DNA of 64,000 bases from an uncultured Dorea sp. (GTDB lineage Bacteria; Bacillota; Clostridia; Lachnospirales; Lachnospiraceae), in assembly GCA_948602995.1 (NCBI GenBank), contig CAPEBR010000001.1:62001-126000 (forward strand), in the 5' to 3' direction. Position 1 is the stretch's first letter. The number at the start of each line of letters is the position of its first letter. Shown one piece after another: positions 1 to 9,079 of the stretch. The translations under genes and the position numbers were made by a program. The notes beneath the pieces are model-generated. The model had not been told where the DNA came from, did no database searches, and was given only the letters and a program-made list of their open reading frames with translations.

Positions 1-735
1 CTCCTCATCCGGAGACGTGGATTCTTTGTCAAAGGTCGCTTTGCTGACCTCCACGCCTGCTGTCTCGGCAAGAGCCTTAAAGTCCCCGCCTTTCTTCAGA
101 TCCGCCGCAAGAGTATCAGCCTTCTCCTTCAGGGCCTTCTTCTCGTCATCTGTCAGATCTGTGGATGTACCAGAGTCATCTGTAGTAGTATAAGAAAACA
201 GCACGTAATCCATACTCTTCTGCGCAGCCTCCTCGTCAGAAACATCTGGATCTGCCCCCTCTTCAATGGCCTCCTGCATCTTCTGCTGTACTGCCATCAA
301 TGTAAGCATCCGCTCTACCGCCTTCTTATCACCGGACACCATATCCTTATCCTCCAGTGAATTATCTGCATCAAATTTCTGTGCGGTATCCTCAATCACC
401 TTCTTCTCATCATCTGTAAGGGAAACGTCATAATCTCCCATATGCTGCTCTAGAAGAACCATGGTTGACAGGGTATCCTGGACAGATTCCTTCACACTCT
501 CCTCATAGGTTTTCCCCTCGCCTGCCTCGGAATTCCACTTATCCTCCGGCATATAAGCAGAATAATAGGTCTCATACTGCGCCTGGGTGTACCTTGCATA
601 GAAATTCGCCACATCTGCCTTAATCTCTGTATCACCGACTGTAATCGCCGCCTCACTTCCCTTTAAAGTGCAGCCTGACATTACTGCCGCAGCCATAATT
701 CCTGCCAGTGCAGGTATCAATACTCTTTTTTTCAT
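1..735 (-). CDS. PrsA/SurA-like extracytoplasmic foldase lipoprotein (3' end beyond window)
   Basis: The gene is cut by the left edge; 245 codons are visible and the frame is open to base 1. The N-terminus has a lysine/arginine start, a hydrophobic stretch and the lipobox M-S-G-C at about residues 16-19, so the product should be a lipoprotein on the outer face of the membrane. The following sequence (ITVGDTEIKADVANFYARY) and the long acidic helical region resemble the SurA/PrsA N-terminal chaperone domain. A C-terminal peptidyl-prolyl isomerase domain would lie outside the window, so enzyme activity cannot be seen. The start at 735 has AAGGAGG 12 nt upstream. The gene follows mfd on the same strand and has its own likely promoter. 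A general SurA_N-like lipoprotein without isomerase activity is the alternative. Confidence 0.75.
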   Translation of the reverse strand, partial: MKKRVLIPALAGIMAAAVMSGCTLKGSEAAITVGDTEIKADVANFYARYTQAQYETYYSAYMPEDKWNSEAGEGKTYEESVKESVQDTLSTMVLLEQHMGDYDVSLTDDEKKVIEDTAQKFDADNSLEDKDMVSGDKKAVERMLTLMAVQQKMQEAIEEGADPDVSDEEAAQKSMDYVLFSYTTTDDSGTSTDLTDDEKKALKEKADTLAADLKKGGDFKALAETAGVEVSKATFDKESTSPDEE

Positions 736-832
736 TCCTGATACAAACCTCCTTCGTGCTGTTCATGCAAAAGCCGAAACTGTTGTTAACCTTCACAGTT
801 TCGAAAAGCTGTTTCCTTTGCATACCCTATCT

Positions 833-861
833 AGTATACTCTCTTTTTCTCATGCAAGCAA
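833..861 (-). promoter_or_regulatory. Likely sigma-A promoter of the foldase gene
   Basis: On the minus strand there is TTGCTT (856-861), a 17-bp spacer and TATACT (833-838). It overlaps the end of mfd and gives a leader of roughly 90 nt, which contains an 8-bp inverted repeat GAAACTGT/ACAGTTTC (776-802). Read by eye only. Confidence 0.45.
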
Positions 862-3800
862 TCCTTTTATTCCAATTAACACTTTTTTCACAACTTCCAC
901 CGGACTTTCACTGTCTGTTTTCCGGCTTCTGCCTTTTTTCCGGTAAACAAAGCATGGATTTTCCAAATCTGCCTTAAAGGACAGCTCATCTTTGAACCCC
1001 AGAAGGAGCCCCGGGATCCGCTCCGGCGCCACAGGCGCCTTTTCATACATGGTAAAGGTATAGGTCTCCCCCTTCTGCTCAATCTGCGTCACATATGCCT
1101 CATGGGCAAATGCCTTAAGCCCTGCCACCTCCAGAAGCCTTTCCACCTTTTTCGGAAAATCCCCGAACCGGTCAATCAGTTCCCCTGTCATCTCCTCCAT
1201 ATCCTCTTCAGATTCGATGGCGGCCACACGCTTATATATGTCAAGCTTATGATATTCATTTGGAATATAGCTGTCCGGAATATAGGCATCTACATTCAGG
1301 TCAATGGTGGTGTTAAAGCTTTCCTCCTTCGTCTCCCCCTTAAGATGACGCACAGCCTCATTTAACATCTTACAGTACAGATCATAACCCACAGCTTCCA
1401 TATGCCCGTGCTGCTCTGCTCCAAGAAGATTCCCCGCTCCGCGGATCTCCAGATCCCGCATGGCAATCTTAAAACCTGAACCAAGATCCGTGAACTCCCG
1501 GATTGCCGAGAGACGTTTTTCCGCAATCTCCTTAAGAAGCTTATCTCTCCGGTACAGAAGGAACGCGTATGCCATTCTCCCGGAACGTCCCACGCGCCCT
1601 CTCAGCTGGTAAAGCTGCGAGAGACCCAGCCGGTCCGAATCATGGATAATCATTGTATTTGCATTGGATATATCAAGTCCTGTCTCAATGATAGTCGTAG
1701 AGACAAGCACATCAATATCCCCGTTAATGAAATCATACATGATGCCCTCAAGCTGACGCTCCCGCATCTGTCCATGGGCAAATGCCACATGAACCTCTGG
1801 CACAAGCTTTGCTACCTGCGCGGTAATCTCCTCAATATCTTCCACACGGTTATAAACATAATAGACCTGTCCTCCTCTTGCACATTCCCGCTCAATAGCC
1901 TCCCGGACCATCTCGTCACTGTATTCCATCACATAAGTCTGAATCGGCATCCGTTCTCCCGGAGCCTCCTCCAGAACACTCATATCCCGGATTCCGATCA
2001 GGCTCATATGAAGAGTTCTGGGGATAGGGGTTGCAGTGAGCGTCATCACATCCACATTTTCCTTTAATTTCTTGATCTTCTCCTTATGCTGCACACCGAA
2101 GCGCTGCTCTTCATCTATGATCAGCAGCCCCAAATCCTTAAACTGCACGTCATCGCTTAAGACACGGTGGGTTCCAATAACAATATCCAAAAGCCCCCGC
2201 TTCAGATCCTGGACTGTCTTCTTCTGCTGGGCCGGGGTCCGGAATCTGCACATCAGATCCACTCTCACCGGGAAGTCCTTCATCCTGTGCATAAATGTAT
2301 TATAATGCTGCTGGGCAAGAATGGTTGTGGGCACAAGGTATACCACCTGCTTACTTTCCTGCACTGCCTTAAATGCCGCACGGATGGCAATCTCGGTCTT
2401 ACCGTATCCTACATCACCGCAGATCAGCCGGTCCATGATCTTCCTGCTCTCCATGTCCCGCTTTACGGCATCAATGGCAAGAATCTGATCCTCTGTCTCT
2501 TCGAAGGGGAACATTTCCTCAAATTCCTTCTGCCACACGGTATCCTTTCCATAGATATAACCCTCCTGCTTCTCTCTCGCGGCATAGAGCTCTACCAGAT
2601 CCTTTGCGATCTCCCTTACAGCCCCCCGGACCCGGGTCTTTGTCTTCACCCATTCCTGGGTGCCCAGTTTATTCAGCTTCGGCTTCCTGGCGTCAGCACT
2701 GGCATATTTCTGGATCAGGTCAAGCTGGGTCGCCGGGATATAGAGGTTTCCTCCCTGTGCGTAGGCAATCTTCATATAATCCTTAGAGACCCTGTCCACC
2801 TCAATTTTTTCAATTCCCTGGTAAATTCCAAGCCCATGGTTCTCGTGTACCACGTAATCTCCTGGCTTAAGCTCTGAAAAGCTCTGAATCTTTCTCCCCT
2901 CGTATACCTTCCGCTTCTTTTTCTTCTTTGCCTTTCCGAAAATATCGGTCTCCGAAATGACTGTGAATTTAAGGAGCGGGTATTCATATCCCTCCGCCAC
3001 ATAGCCATACGCTGTCATAATCTCACCCGGCTGCACCTCACGGTCCATATCCTCGCTGTAGAAGCTGCTCAGATTATAGTCTCTCAGATCCTCCGCAAGA
3101 CGCTTTGCACGGGTTCTGGATCCAGACAGAAGAACCACCCGGCTCTGATTTCTCTTCAGGCGCTTCAAGTCCTGGGTCAGAAGCTCAAAGCTCCTGTTAT
3201 AGGACTGCACCCCCTTTACCTGAAGATTGTAGGAAGCACGCACCGTGAACTCCCGGCAGGAAGATTCCAGCGCAGAGAACGCAATGCAGGAATATCCGTT
3301 CATTTTCCCTGCAATCTCGGAGGTGGTATAGAGATGCGCCTCTGCGTCTGTCAGAACCTGTCCGGCCTCAAGACGCCGCTTCTGGGCCTCCATAAATTCA
3401 TCTTCCACCGCATTTCCTTTCTCAATCAGACGCAAAGGCTCATCCAGGTAAAGCAGCGTATCCTCCACCGGAAAATAATCCAGAAAAGAAACTCTTTTTC
3501 CTCCTTCCCGTGGAAATTCCGTAGCAGGGTAGATCACTGCCTCTGTCAGATTTTCAATGGAGCGCTGGGTCTCCACATCAAAGGTTCTGATGGAATCCAC
3601 CTCGTCCCCCCACAGCTCAATCCGGACAGGAAGTTCTCCTGTCAGAGGATAGACATCCAGGATTCCGCCTCTTACGGCGAACTGCCCCGGCGCATCCACC
3701 TGCACCTCCCGGTCATAGCCAAGACAGGAAAGCCTCTCTGAGAGCCAGGCAAGGTCAAGTGTCCCCTCCCCGGATATGGTCACGGCACGCTCCTTAATCT

Positions 3801-4191
3801 CCCACTTTGGAACCAGAGCATCCATAAATGCATCGAAGCTTGTCACAACAACCGATGGTTTATTCCCGGCCAGAGCCTCTATAACCTCCATCCGCTGCCG
3901 CACCAGCTCGCGGCTCCTGATATCCGCCTGGTAAAAGAGCATATCCTTTGCCGGATACAAAAAGACGGAAGAATCAAACGCCCGGTATTCCTCATAGATC
4001 TGCCTCGCCTTTGATTCACTGGAACAGGCGATGACTTTATAAGTAAAGCCATCGCACAATGCATACATCATATGTGTTTTCTGCGAATTGACACATCCTG
4101 AGATCCGGGTCACTCCCGGTCCCTCCCTGGAGCCCTTCACAATCTCTTCGTATTCCGCCAGTTCCTTAAGTGGTGCGGTTAACGCCTGCAT
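850..4191 (-). CDS. mfd: Transcription-repair coupling factor Mfd
   Basis: This is a 1113-aa protein, the usual length for Mfd. It removes RNA polymerase stalled at DNA lesions and recruits UvrA for nucleotide excision repair. The order is typical: a UvrB-homology module at the N-terminus, an RNA-polymerase-interacting domain (around VHENHGLGIYQGIEKI), then a superfamily 2 translocase with Walker A GDVGYGKTE near residue 595, DEEQ near 692, TATPIPRTL and QLRGRVGRS, and a C-terminal TRCF domain. The ATG at 4191 has GGAGG about 11 nt upstream. It lies directly behind pth with a 5-bp gap, the common Firmicutes order pth-mfd, so the two are probably cotranscribed. The identification is secure. 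Confidence 0.97.
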   Translation of the reverse strand: MQALTAPLKELAEYEEIVKGSREGPGVTRISGCVNSQKTHMMYALCDGFTYKVIACSSESKARQIYEEYRAFDSSVFLYPAKDMLFYQADIRSRELVRQRMEVIEALAGNKPSVVVTSFDAFMDALVPKWEIKERAVTISGEGTLDLAWLSERLSCLGYDREVQVDAPGQFAVRGGILDVYPLTGELPVRIELWGDEVDSIRTFDVETQRSIENLTEAVIYPATEFPREGGKRVSFLDYFPVEDTLLYLDEPLRLIEKGNAVEDEFMEAQKRRLEAGQVLTDAEAHLYTTSEIAGKMNGYSCIAFSALESSCREFTVRASYNLQVKGVQSYNRSFELLTQDLKRLKRNQSRVVLLSGSRTRAKRLAEDLRDYNLSSFYSEDMDREVQPGEIMTAYGYVAEGYEYPLLKFTVISETDIFGKAKKKKKRKVYEGRKIQSFSELKPGDYVVHENHGLGIYQGIEKIEVDRVSKDYMKIAYAQGGNLYIPATQLDLIQKYASADARKPKLNKLGTQEWVKTKTRVRGAVREIAKDLVELYAAREKQEGYIYGKDTVWQKEFEEMFPFEETEDQILAIDAVKRDMESRKIMDRLICGDVGYGKTEIAIRAAFKAVQESKQVVYLVPTTILAQQHYNTFMHRMKDFPVRVDLMCRFRTPAQQKKTVQDLKRGLLDIVIGTHRVLSDDVQFKDLGLLIIDEEQRFGVQHKEKIKKLKENVDVMTLTATPIPRTLHMSLIGIRDMSVLEEAPGERMPIQTYVMEYSDEMVREAIERECARGGQVYYVYNRVEDIEEITAQVAKLVPEVHVAFAHGQMRERQLEGIMYDFINGDIDVLVSTTIIETGLDISNANTMIIHDSDRLGLSQLYQLRGRVGRSGRMAYAFLLYRRDKLLKEIAEKRLSAIREFTDLGSGFKIAMRDLEIRGAGNLLGAEQHGHMEAVGYDLYCKMLNEAVRHLKGETKEESFNTTIDLNVDAYIPDSYIPNEYHKLDIYKRVAAIESEEDMEEMTGELIDRFGDFPKKVERLLEVAGLKAFAHEAYVTQIEQKGETYTFTMYEKAPVAPERIPGLLLGFKDELSFKADLENPCFVYRKKGRSRKTDSESPVEVVKKVLIGIKGLLA

Positions 4192-4196
4192 ATCTG

Positions 4197-4781
4197 CTAT
4201 TCCTCCATTACTTTCACTTTTCGATTATATTCATTCATGGCGGACTGGATCTCACCTTTTACAATCTGCTCTGCAGCCCGTACTGCATGCACATATGCCT
4301 CCTCCACAAGTATGCGTTCCTCTTTTCCAAAACGGCTCAGCACATAGTCTGCCAGGTCATATTCCCTCGGTTTTTTTCCAATCCCCACCTTAATCCTTGT
4401 AAATATATCTGTCCCAAGGCAGGTAATGATATTCTTCATACCATTATGTCCTCCCGCGCTTCCCTTTGCACGCACACGAAGCTGTCCCGGGTTCAGGCTG
4501 ATATCATCATAAATAACAAGAAGCTCCTCCTCAGGGTCAATTTTAAAATAATCCACAATTCCCCTGATACTCTCCCCGCTCAGATTCATATAAGTCTGAG
4601 GCTTTACAAGAAGGACCTTCTGTCCCTCTATGATTCCCTTTCCCACATATGCACGGCACTTTCTTGCATCCACGGCTATATTATATTTATCCGCAAGCGC
4701 ATCTATGACATCAAATCCAACATTATGCCTTGTCCCTTCATATTGCCTCGTTGGATTTCCAAGTCCTGCGATCACAAACAT
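4197..4781 (-). CDS. pth: Peptidyl-tRNA hydrolase
   Basis: The 194-aa protein cleaves peptidyl-tRNA released from stalled ribosomes and recycles tRNA. It shows the family landmarks GLGNPTRQYEGTRHNVGFDV with the catalytic His, VKPQTYMNLSG, VIYDDISLNPGQLRVR and GSAGGHNGMKNI. The open frame runs 23 codons further upstream, but the ATG at 4781 is chosen because AGGAGGTG lies about 8 nt before it and because the family starts with M-x-V-I-A-G-L-G-N-P. It precedes mfd on the same strand. Confidence 0.96.
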   Translation of the reverse strand: MFVIAGLGNPTRQYEGTRHNVGFDVIDALADKYNIAVDARKCRAYVGKGIIEGQKVLLVKPQTYMNLSGESIRGIVDYFKIDPEEELLVIYDDISLNPGQLRVRAKGSAGGHNGMKNIITCLGTDIFTRIKVGIGKKPREYDLADYVLSRFGKEERILVEEAYVHAVRAAEQIVKGEIQSAMNEYNRKVKVMEE

Positions 4782-4911
4782 CCTTCCTTCACCTCCTGTC
4801 AGCTTTCCTATTATACAAGAATCTACGCATATTTTCCACTCTTTTTTCATATGTTATAAAGACAAATAGTAATGAAAAAATCCATTATAAGAGACAGGGA
4901 GGCGGACGTTT

Positions 4912-5346
4912 ATGAGTTCGAAAACAAAAATTGTTGTACTTCATATGAAGGAAATCATCTACACGGTCATATTTGCCGTGTTAGCAATAGTATTAATCCT
5001 GTTACTGATCTTTATGTTTCTTCCAAAAGAAAAAAACGAACCAATAACGGAAGCAAAATATAAGCCGGGGGTCTACACCTCTACTGTAACCCTGAACAAT
5101 ACGGCGCTGGAAGTAGAGGTTACGGTAGATGAAGCCCATATCAACTCCATACGCTTCTCCAATATTGATGAAACCGTTACTACCATGTTCCCACTAATCC
5201 AGCCTGCCATTGAGGATATCGCAGAACAGGTTTATAAAAAACAGTCCCTTGAAGATATTGACTATCCATCCGAAAATCCTTATACATCGCAGATTATTGT
5301 AAATGCCATAGACGAAGCATTAAAAAAAGCCATAGCTACCAGGTAG
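4912..5346 (+). CDS. Membrane-anchored protein of unknown function, FMN-binding-like fold possible
   Basis: The 144-aa protein has one transmembrane helix (about residues 14-36), a short charged linker, and an extracytoplasmic domain that begins KYKPGVYTSTVTLNNTALEVEV. This opening (G-x-Y, then alternating strands, then I-x-x-I-R-F) is reminiscent of the FMN-bind domain, but the flavin-attachment threonine motif cannot be identified, so the link is weak. GGGAGGCGG precedes the ATG at 4912. It is divergent from pth and ends in an intrinsic terminator that overlaps its last codons. I do not know its function. Confidence 0.7.
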   Translation: MSSKTKIVVLHMKEIIYTVIFAVLAIVLILLLIFMFLPKEKNEPITEAKYKPGVYTSTVTLNNTALEVEVTVDEAHINSIRFSNIDETVTTMFPLIQPAIEDIAEQVYKKQSLEDIDYPSENPYTSQIIVNAIDEALKKAIATR

Positions 5347-5360
5347 TTATGGCTTTTTTG
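5322..5360 (+). terminator. Intrinsic terminator overlapping the end of the preceding gene
   Basis: AAAAAAGCCATAGCTACC pairs with GGTAGTTATGGCTTTTTT with one G-U pair, followed on the plus strand by the T-run. The A-run on the left arm means it could also act on the minus strand. Confidence 0.8.
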
Positions 5361-5414
5361 TAACTGTTGTACGTTTTCCCAGATAGCACCAGCCGTCCTG
5401 TCCCACAGCTACAT

Positions 5415-5678
5415 TTACCCCTCTACGATCAGATATCTGCCTCCTGGAATCGCAAATACTTCTGATGCTTCTTCCAGTTCTTCATCTGACATTCCCGCAG
5501 CATCTACACCTTCCTCTTCGAAGAATGATCTCACTTCCCCGATGCTGTCCACAACAACTGCCATACAGTCCTCAAGAAATGCTTCCGCCTCTTCCATCGT
5601 CTCTGCAACCGGTTCATCAAACAGACAGGACTGATTCCTTAGAAACGCCTTCAGACACTCCTCATCGTACTCATACAT
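5415..5678 (-). CDS. Small acidic protein of unknown function
   Basis: The 87-aa product is very acidic and mostly helical in appearance (MYEYDEECLKAFLRNQ at the start; a central segment rich in Glu, Asp and Ala; GGRYLIVEG at the end). It has no signal peptide, membrane segment or cysteine motif. The start at 5678 has an excellent AAAGGAGGTG site 8-9 nt upstream, so it is very likely translated. It sits 28 bp upstream of the HAD phosphatase stop on the same strand, but as the downstream gene in transcription order. I do not recognise the family. Confidence 0.7.
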   Translation of the reverse strand: MYEYDEECLKAFLRNQSCLFDEPVAETMEEAEAFLEDCMAVVVDSIGEVRSFFEEEGVDAAGMSDEELEEASEVFAIPGGRYLIVEG

Positions 5679-5706
5679 GATCTTTCACACCTCCTTTACC
5701 TTTATT

Positions 5707-6354
5707 CTAAACATATTGCAAAAGTTCTTCTGCTCTATCTATTATATATTCCGCTCCTGCTGCTTTTAGTTCTTCTTTTGTCCGAAATCCCCAGGAAACA
5801 CAGATTGTTTTCAGCCCTGCATTCCTCCCGGTTCTCACATCCACCTCGGAATCCCCTATGTAAAGGCAGTCCTTTGCCCGGACTCCCAACTCCTTAAGGG
5901 CACACCGAATCCCCGCCGGATCCGGCTTCCTCGGAATTTCGTCCCGCTGCCCCTGTACGTATGAGAAAACATCCTCCCCATACATGGCGCGTACCACCTT
6001 AAGCGTCTGTCTGTGGGGCTTATTCGAAAGTACCGCAAGAAGAAGCCCCTTCTCCTTAAGCCTCCCCAAAAGTTCCCCAATCCCCTCATAAGCCTTCACC
6101 TGATAAGTACAAAACTCATCAAAAATACGGTCATAAACCTCCATGCCCTCTTCAATTCTCACTTCATTCCCCGCTCCGGAAGCTTCCAGGGCTCTCTCCA
6201 TAAGACATCTCGCCCCATTTCCCACAAAACGGATACACTCTTCCCTCGTAATCCCAGGAAGCCCCATCTCCTTAAGCGTACGTCCCACCGAATAAACAAG
6301 CGATTCACGCGTATCACCCAAAGTACCGTCCAGATCAAAAATACATGCCTTCAT
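5707..6354 (-). CDS. HAD-superfamily phosphatase, phosphoglycolate-phosphatase type
   Basis: A 215-aa haloacid-dehalogenase hydrolase of the Gph/PpaX subgroup. Motif I is FDLDGTLGDT (nucleophile Asp), motif II VLSNKPH, motif III Lys in RKPDP, motif IV YIGDSEVDV, with an alpha-helical type C1 cap between motifs I and II. Substrate is not predictable: 2-phosphoglycolate or pyrophosphate are usual for relatives. The frame allows an ATG at 6366, but there the AAAGGG sequence touches the start codon; the ATG at 6354 gives the canonical M-K-A-C-I-F-D-L-D-G-T-L and a usable though long spacing. It is divergent from sigG. Confidence 0.85.
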   Translation of the reverse strand: MKACIFDLDGTLGDTRESLVYSVGRTLKEMGLPGITREECIRFVGNGARCLMERALEASGAGNEVRIEEGMEVYDRIFDEFCTYQVKAYEGIGELLGRLKEKGLLLAVLSNKPHRQTLKVVRAMYGEDVFSYVQGQRDEIPRKPDPAGIRCALKELGVRAKDCLYIGDSEVDVRTGRNAGLKTICVSWGFRTKEELKAAGAEYIIDRAEELLQYV

Positions 6355-6424
6355 AACTAATGCCATCCCTTTCTCTGTAGTCGCTGCCTTATTATAACTA
6401 TACTATACACTGAGACCCTATGCA

Positions 6425-6470
6425 AGAGTTGGGGACGGGGTATTTTTAAAAATACCCCGTCCCCAACTCT
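6425..6470. repeat. Perfect 46-bp palindrome, copy 1 of a GGGACGGGG repeat family
   Basis: Two 23-nt arms (AGAGTTGGGGACGGGG then TATTTTT, and its exact complement) meet without a loop. Related copies are at 7370-7413 and 59844-59892. It lies between the HAD gene and sigG. Confidence 0.9.
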
Positions 6471-6590
6471 CAAGATCTTGTCAAGGTCTAAAAGTTTTTT
6501 TATTTTCCCTCTAATTGGAATAGAGGAAGCATATATGGAGAATCATTTTATTAGACATAAATACCAGTTCATAAAGAGGAGGATGATACA

Positions 6591-7367
6591 ATGGCACAGG
6601 GAAAGGTTGAAATATGCGGAGTCAATACATCCAAGCTTCCGATTCTGAAGGAGAAAGAAAAGAATGCACTATTTGAACGGATTAAGGCAGGAGATGAAGA
6701 GGCAAAAGAAGAGTACATTAAGGGAAATCTGCGACTGGTTTTAAGTGTAATTAAGCGTTTTGGCGCAAGCAATGAGAATCCTGATGATCTGTTTCAGATC
6801 GGCTGTATCGGCCTGATTAAGGCAATCAACAATTTCAATACAGAATTAGATGTGAAATTTTCCACCTATGCTGTTCCCATGATCATCGGAGAGATCCGGC
6901 GCTATATGCGTGACAACAACTCCATAAGGGTGAGTCGTTCTCTGCGCGATACTGCCTACAAAGCAATCTATGCCAAGGAAAATTATATAAAAAGAAATCT
7001 AAAGGAACCAACGGTTCAGGAAATTGCAGAAGAAATCGGAATTTCCAAAGAAGACATTGTCTTCGCACTGGATGCCATCCAGGCGCCCATGAGCCTCCAG
7101 GAGCCGGTATACAATGACAGCGGAGACGCACTCTATGTGATGGATCAGATCAGTGATACAAAAAACAGAGAAGAACGCTGGGTAGAAAATCTGTCGCTCC
7201 AGGCAGCCATGGAACACTTAAGCGAACGGGAAAGACATATCATTACTCTGCGTTTTTTTGAAGGTAAGACACAGATGGAGGTTGCCGGGGATGTTAAGAT
7301 CTCTCAGGCCCAGGTCAGCAGGCTGGAAAAAAACGCCCTGCGGACCATGAAACAATATCTCTCCTGA
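6591..7367 (+). CDS. sigG: RNA polymerase sigma factor, forespore-specific sigma-G
   Basis: The 258-aa protein is collinear with Bacillus sigma-G: MAQGKVEICGVNTSKLPIL at the N-terminus, region 2 (DDLFQIGCIGLIKAINNF, FSTYAVPMIIGEIRRYMRDN), region 3 (ISKEDIVFALDAIQ), and region 4 (EGKTQMEVAGDVKISQAQVSRLEK). Sigma-G drives late gene expression in the engulfed forespore. AGAGGAGG lies 9 nt before the ATG. In most spore formers sigG follows spoIIGA-sigE in the same direction; here it is on the opposite strand, convergent with the MBL gene, and flanked by palindromes at 6425 and 7370. No clear sigma-F/G promoter could be assigned upstream by eye. Confidence 0.96.
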   Translation: MAQGKVEICGVNTSKLPILKEKEKNALFERIKAGDEEAKEEYIKGNLRLVLSVIKRFGASNENPDDLFQIGCIGLIKAINNFNTELDVKFSTYAVPMIIGEIRRYMRDNNSIRVSRSLRDTAYKAIYAKENYIKRNLKEPTVQEIAEEIGISKEDIVFALDAIQAPMSLQEPVYNDSGDALYVMDQISDTKNREERWVENLSLQAAMEHLSERERHIITLRFFEGKTQMEVAGDVKISQAQVSRLEKNALRTMKQYLS

Positions 7368-7369
7368 CT

Positions 7370-7413
7370 TAATCTGGGACGGGGCATTTTTAAAAATGCC
7401 CCGTCCCAGATTA
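7370..7413. repeat. Perfect 44-bp palindrome, copy 2 of the GGGACGGGG repeat family
   Basis: Two 22-nt arms (TAATCTGGGACGGGGC then ATTTTT, and its complement). It starts 3 bp after the sigG stop and ends 11 bp before the MBL gene's stop, so it might also end transcription from both sides. Confidence 0.9.
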
Positions 7414-7423
7414 GTCCCCCAGT

Positions 7424-9031
7424 TTACCGGTCCCATTTATCTGCCAGGTTTTGTATCTGCCCTTCAAATTTCGCCAGTTCTTTATTTGCCAGCCCTTCAT
7501 TTTTGTATACCACCTCAAGCAGCCGCTTTGCTGCTGCAACCACGCGTGCAAATACGCCGTGCTTCTTCGCCTGTGCCGGTTTTTCTGCTGCTTTTACAGG
7601 CTCCCGGATTCCGGGTGAGAGAATCTCGCCTGTGGCAAGATCTACACAGCCTCCGGAATATGGCGCGAATGCGGGACAGCCGAAGCGCTCTGTAACTGTC
7701 TGCGCAAAGTCGTCGGTAACGGTATCCTCGCCGTGCACCACGAATACCTGCTCCGGTACCTTCTCAAATCCGGACAGCCATCCGAGAAGACCATTCATAT
7801 CGGCATGTCCGCTGATTCCCTTCAGGGATTCAATCCTGGCATTCACCTCCACGGATTCACCAAAGAGCTTTACGTTGTCCGCCCCTTCGATCAGCTTCCG
7901 TCCCAGGGTCCCCACTGCCTGGTATCCAACGAAGCAGATCGTGCTCTCTGCACGCCAGAGATTATGCTTCAGATGATGACGGATGCGTCCCGCCTCACAC
8001 ATGCCGGAGGCAGACAGAATGACCTTTGGTCTTGAGTCAAAGTTGATCATCCTGGACTCATCACTTGTTATGGTTGTCTTAAGTCCCGGGAATACAAGAG
8101 GATTGATTCCCTTCTCCACCAGCGCCATGGCATCCTCATCGAAACAGGATTTTACATTTTTGTTAAATACGCTTGTAGCGTCAATGGCAAGAGGGCTGTC
8201 CACATATACTTCAAAATTCGGATATTCCGGTATGAGGTTTCTCTCCTTAATCTCCCGGATAAAATATAACAGTTCCTGCGTCCTCCCTACGGCAAAAGAC
8301 GGTACGACTACATTCCCTCCCCGCAGAAATGTGTCCTTAAGTATCCTTGTAAATTCTCCAACATAGTCCGGCTTTTCTGTCCCGTGAACCCTGTTTCCGT
8401 AGGTCGATTCGATTACCACATAATCTGCTTCCTTCACAGGCTGGGGATCCTTAATGATCGGCTGGTCCAGATTCCCCACATCACCGGAAAATACAATCTT
8501 CTTCGAGATGCCGTCCTCTGTAATCCATACCTCAATCGCCGATGATCCAAGAAGATGACCCATGTCCGTAAACCGCACTTCAATCCCTTCACACAGTACA
8601 ATCTTCTGATCATAATCACAGGGAGCCAGAAGCTTAACCGCAGCCTCTGCATGCTCCATCGTGTACATCGGCTCATACAGCGGCTCACCGCTTCTCTTCG
8701 CCTTCCGGTTTCTCCACTCTGCCTCAAATTCCTGGATGTGCGCACTGTCACGAAGCATAATGCTGCACAGATCAGAGGTTGCAAATGTAGTCACGATCTC
8801 CCCGGAAAATCCCTGCTTGCACAGAAGCGGAATCTTTCCCGAATGGTCAATGTGAGCATGTGTCAGCAGCACAAAATCTATATCCCCCGGGGTCACCGGT
8901 ATCTCCTGATTCTCATACAGATCCGGCCCCTGCTCCATGCCGCAGTCTACCAAAATGTTTTTCCCGCACGCCTCCAGAAGGTGGCAGCTTCCTGTCACCT
9001 CATGGTCTGCCCCAATAAAAGTAAGTCTCAT
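7424..9031 (-). CDS. MBL-fold beta-CASP RNA-processing exonuclease-like protein
   Basis: 535 aa. The metallo-beta-lactamase core has the zinc motif H58-A-H60-I-D62-H63, then GHLLGSSAIEV and SGDVGN; a beta-CASP insertion follows (STYGNR, VVPSFAVGRTQELL, SASGMCEAGRIRHH), and the RNA-specificity motif VGYQAVGTLGR and SGHADMNGL are present. These proteins are metal-dependent exo/endonucleases of the CPSF/archaeal processing-factor type, acting on RNA in the cytoplasm. About 60 extra basic residues form the C-terminus. A GTG at 9037 is possible, but AAGGAG lies 8 nt before the ATG at 9031. It follows sigE by 48 bp and may be read with it. The exact substrate is unknown. Confidence 0.88.
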   Translation of the reverse strand: MRLTFIGADHEVTGSCHLLEACGKNILVDCGMEQGPDLYENQEIPVTPGDIDFVLLTHAHIDHSGKIPLLCKQGFSGEIVTTFATSDLCSIMLRDSAHIQEFEAEWRNRKAKRSGEPLYEPMYTMEHAEAAVKLLAPCDYDQKIVLCEGIEVRFTDMGHLLGSSAIEVWITEDGISKKIVFSGDVGNLDQPIIKDPQPVKEADYVVIESTYGNRVHGTEKPDYVGEFTRILKDTFLRGGNVVVPSFAVGRTQELLYFIREIKERNLIPEYPNFEVYVDSPLAIDATSVFNKNVKSCFDEDAMALVEKGINPLVFPGLKTTITSDESRMINFDSRPKVILSASGMCEAGRIRHHLKHNLWRAESTICFVGYQAVGTLGRKLIEGADNVKLFGESVEVNARIESLKGISGHADMNGLLGWLSGFEKVPEQVFVVHGEDTVTDDFAQTVTERFGCPAFAPYSGGCVDLATGEILSPGIREPVKAAEKPAQAKKHGVFARVVAAAKRLLEVVYKNEGLANKELAKFEGQIQNLADKWDR

Positions 9032-9079
9032 AAGCACAACTCCTTTTTCTTTTATTGTAGCACTTTTTTTTCTTTCTGG

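Noticed and set aside
2167..2877. A 236-aa plus-strand frame opposite mfd
   Set aside because: Fully antisense to conserved Mfd motifs, no ribosome site.
6480..6590. Sigma-F or sigma-G promoter upstream of sigG
   Set aside because: GCATA at about 6529 looked like a -35, but no matching -10 lies at the right distance.
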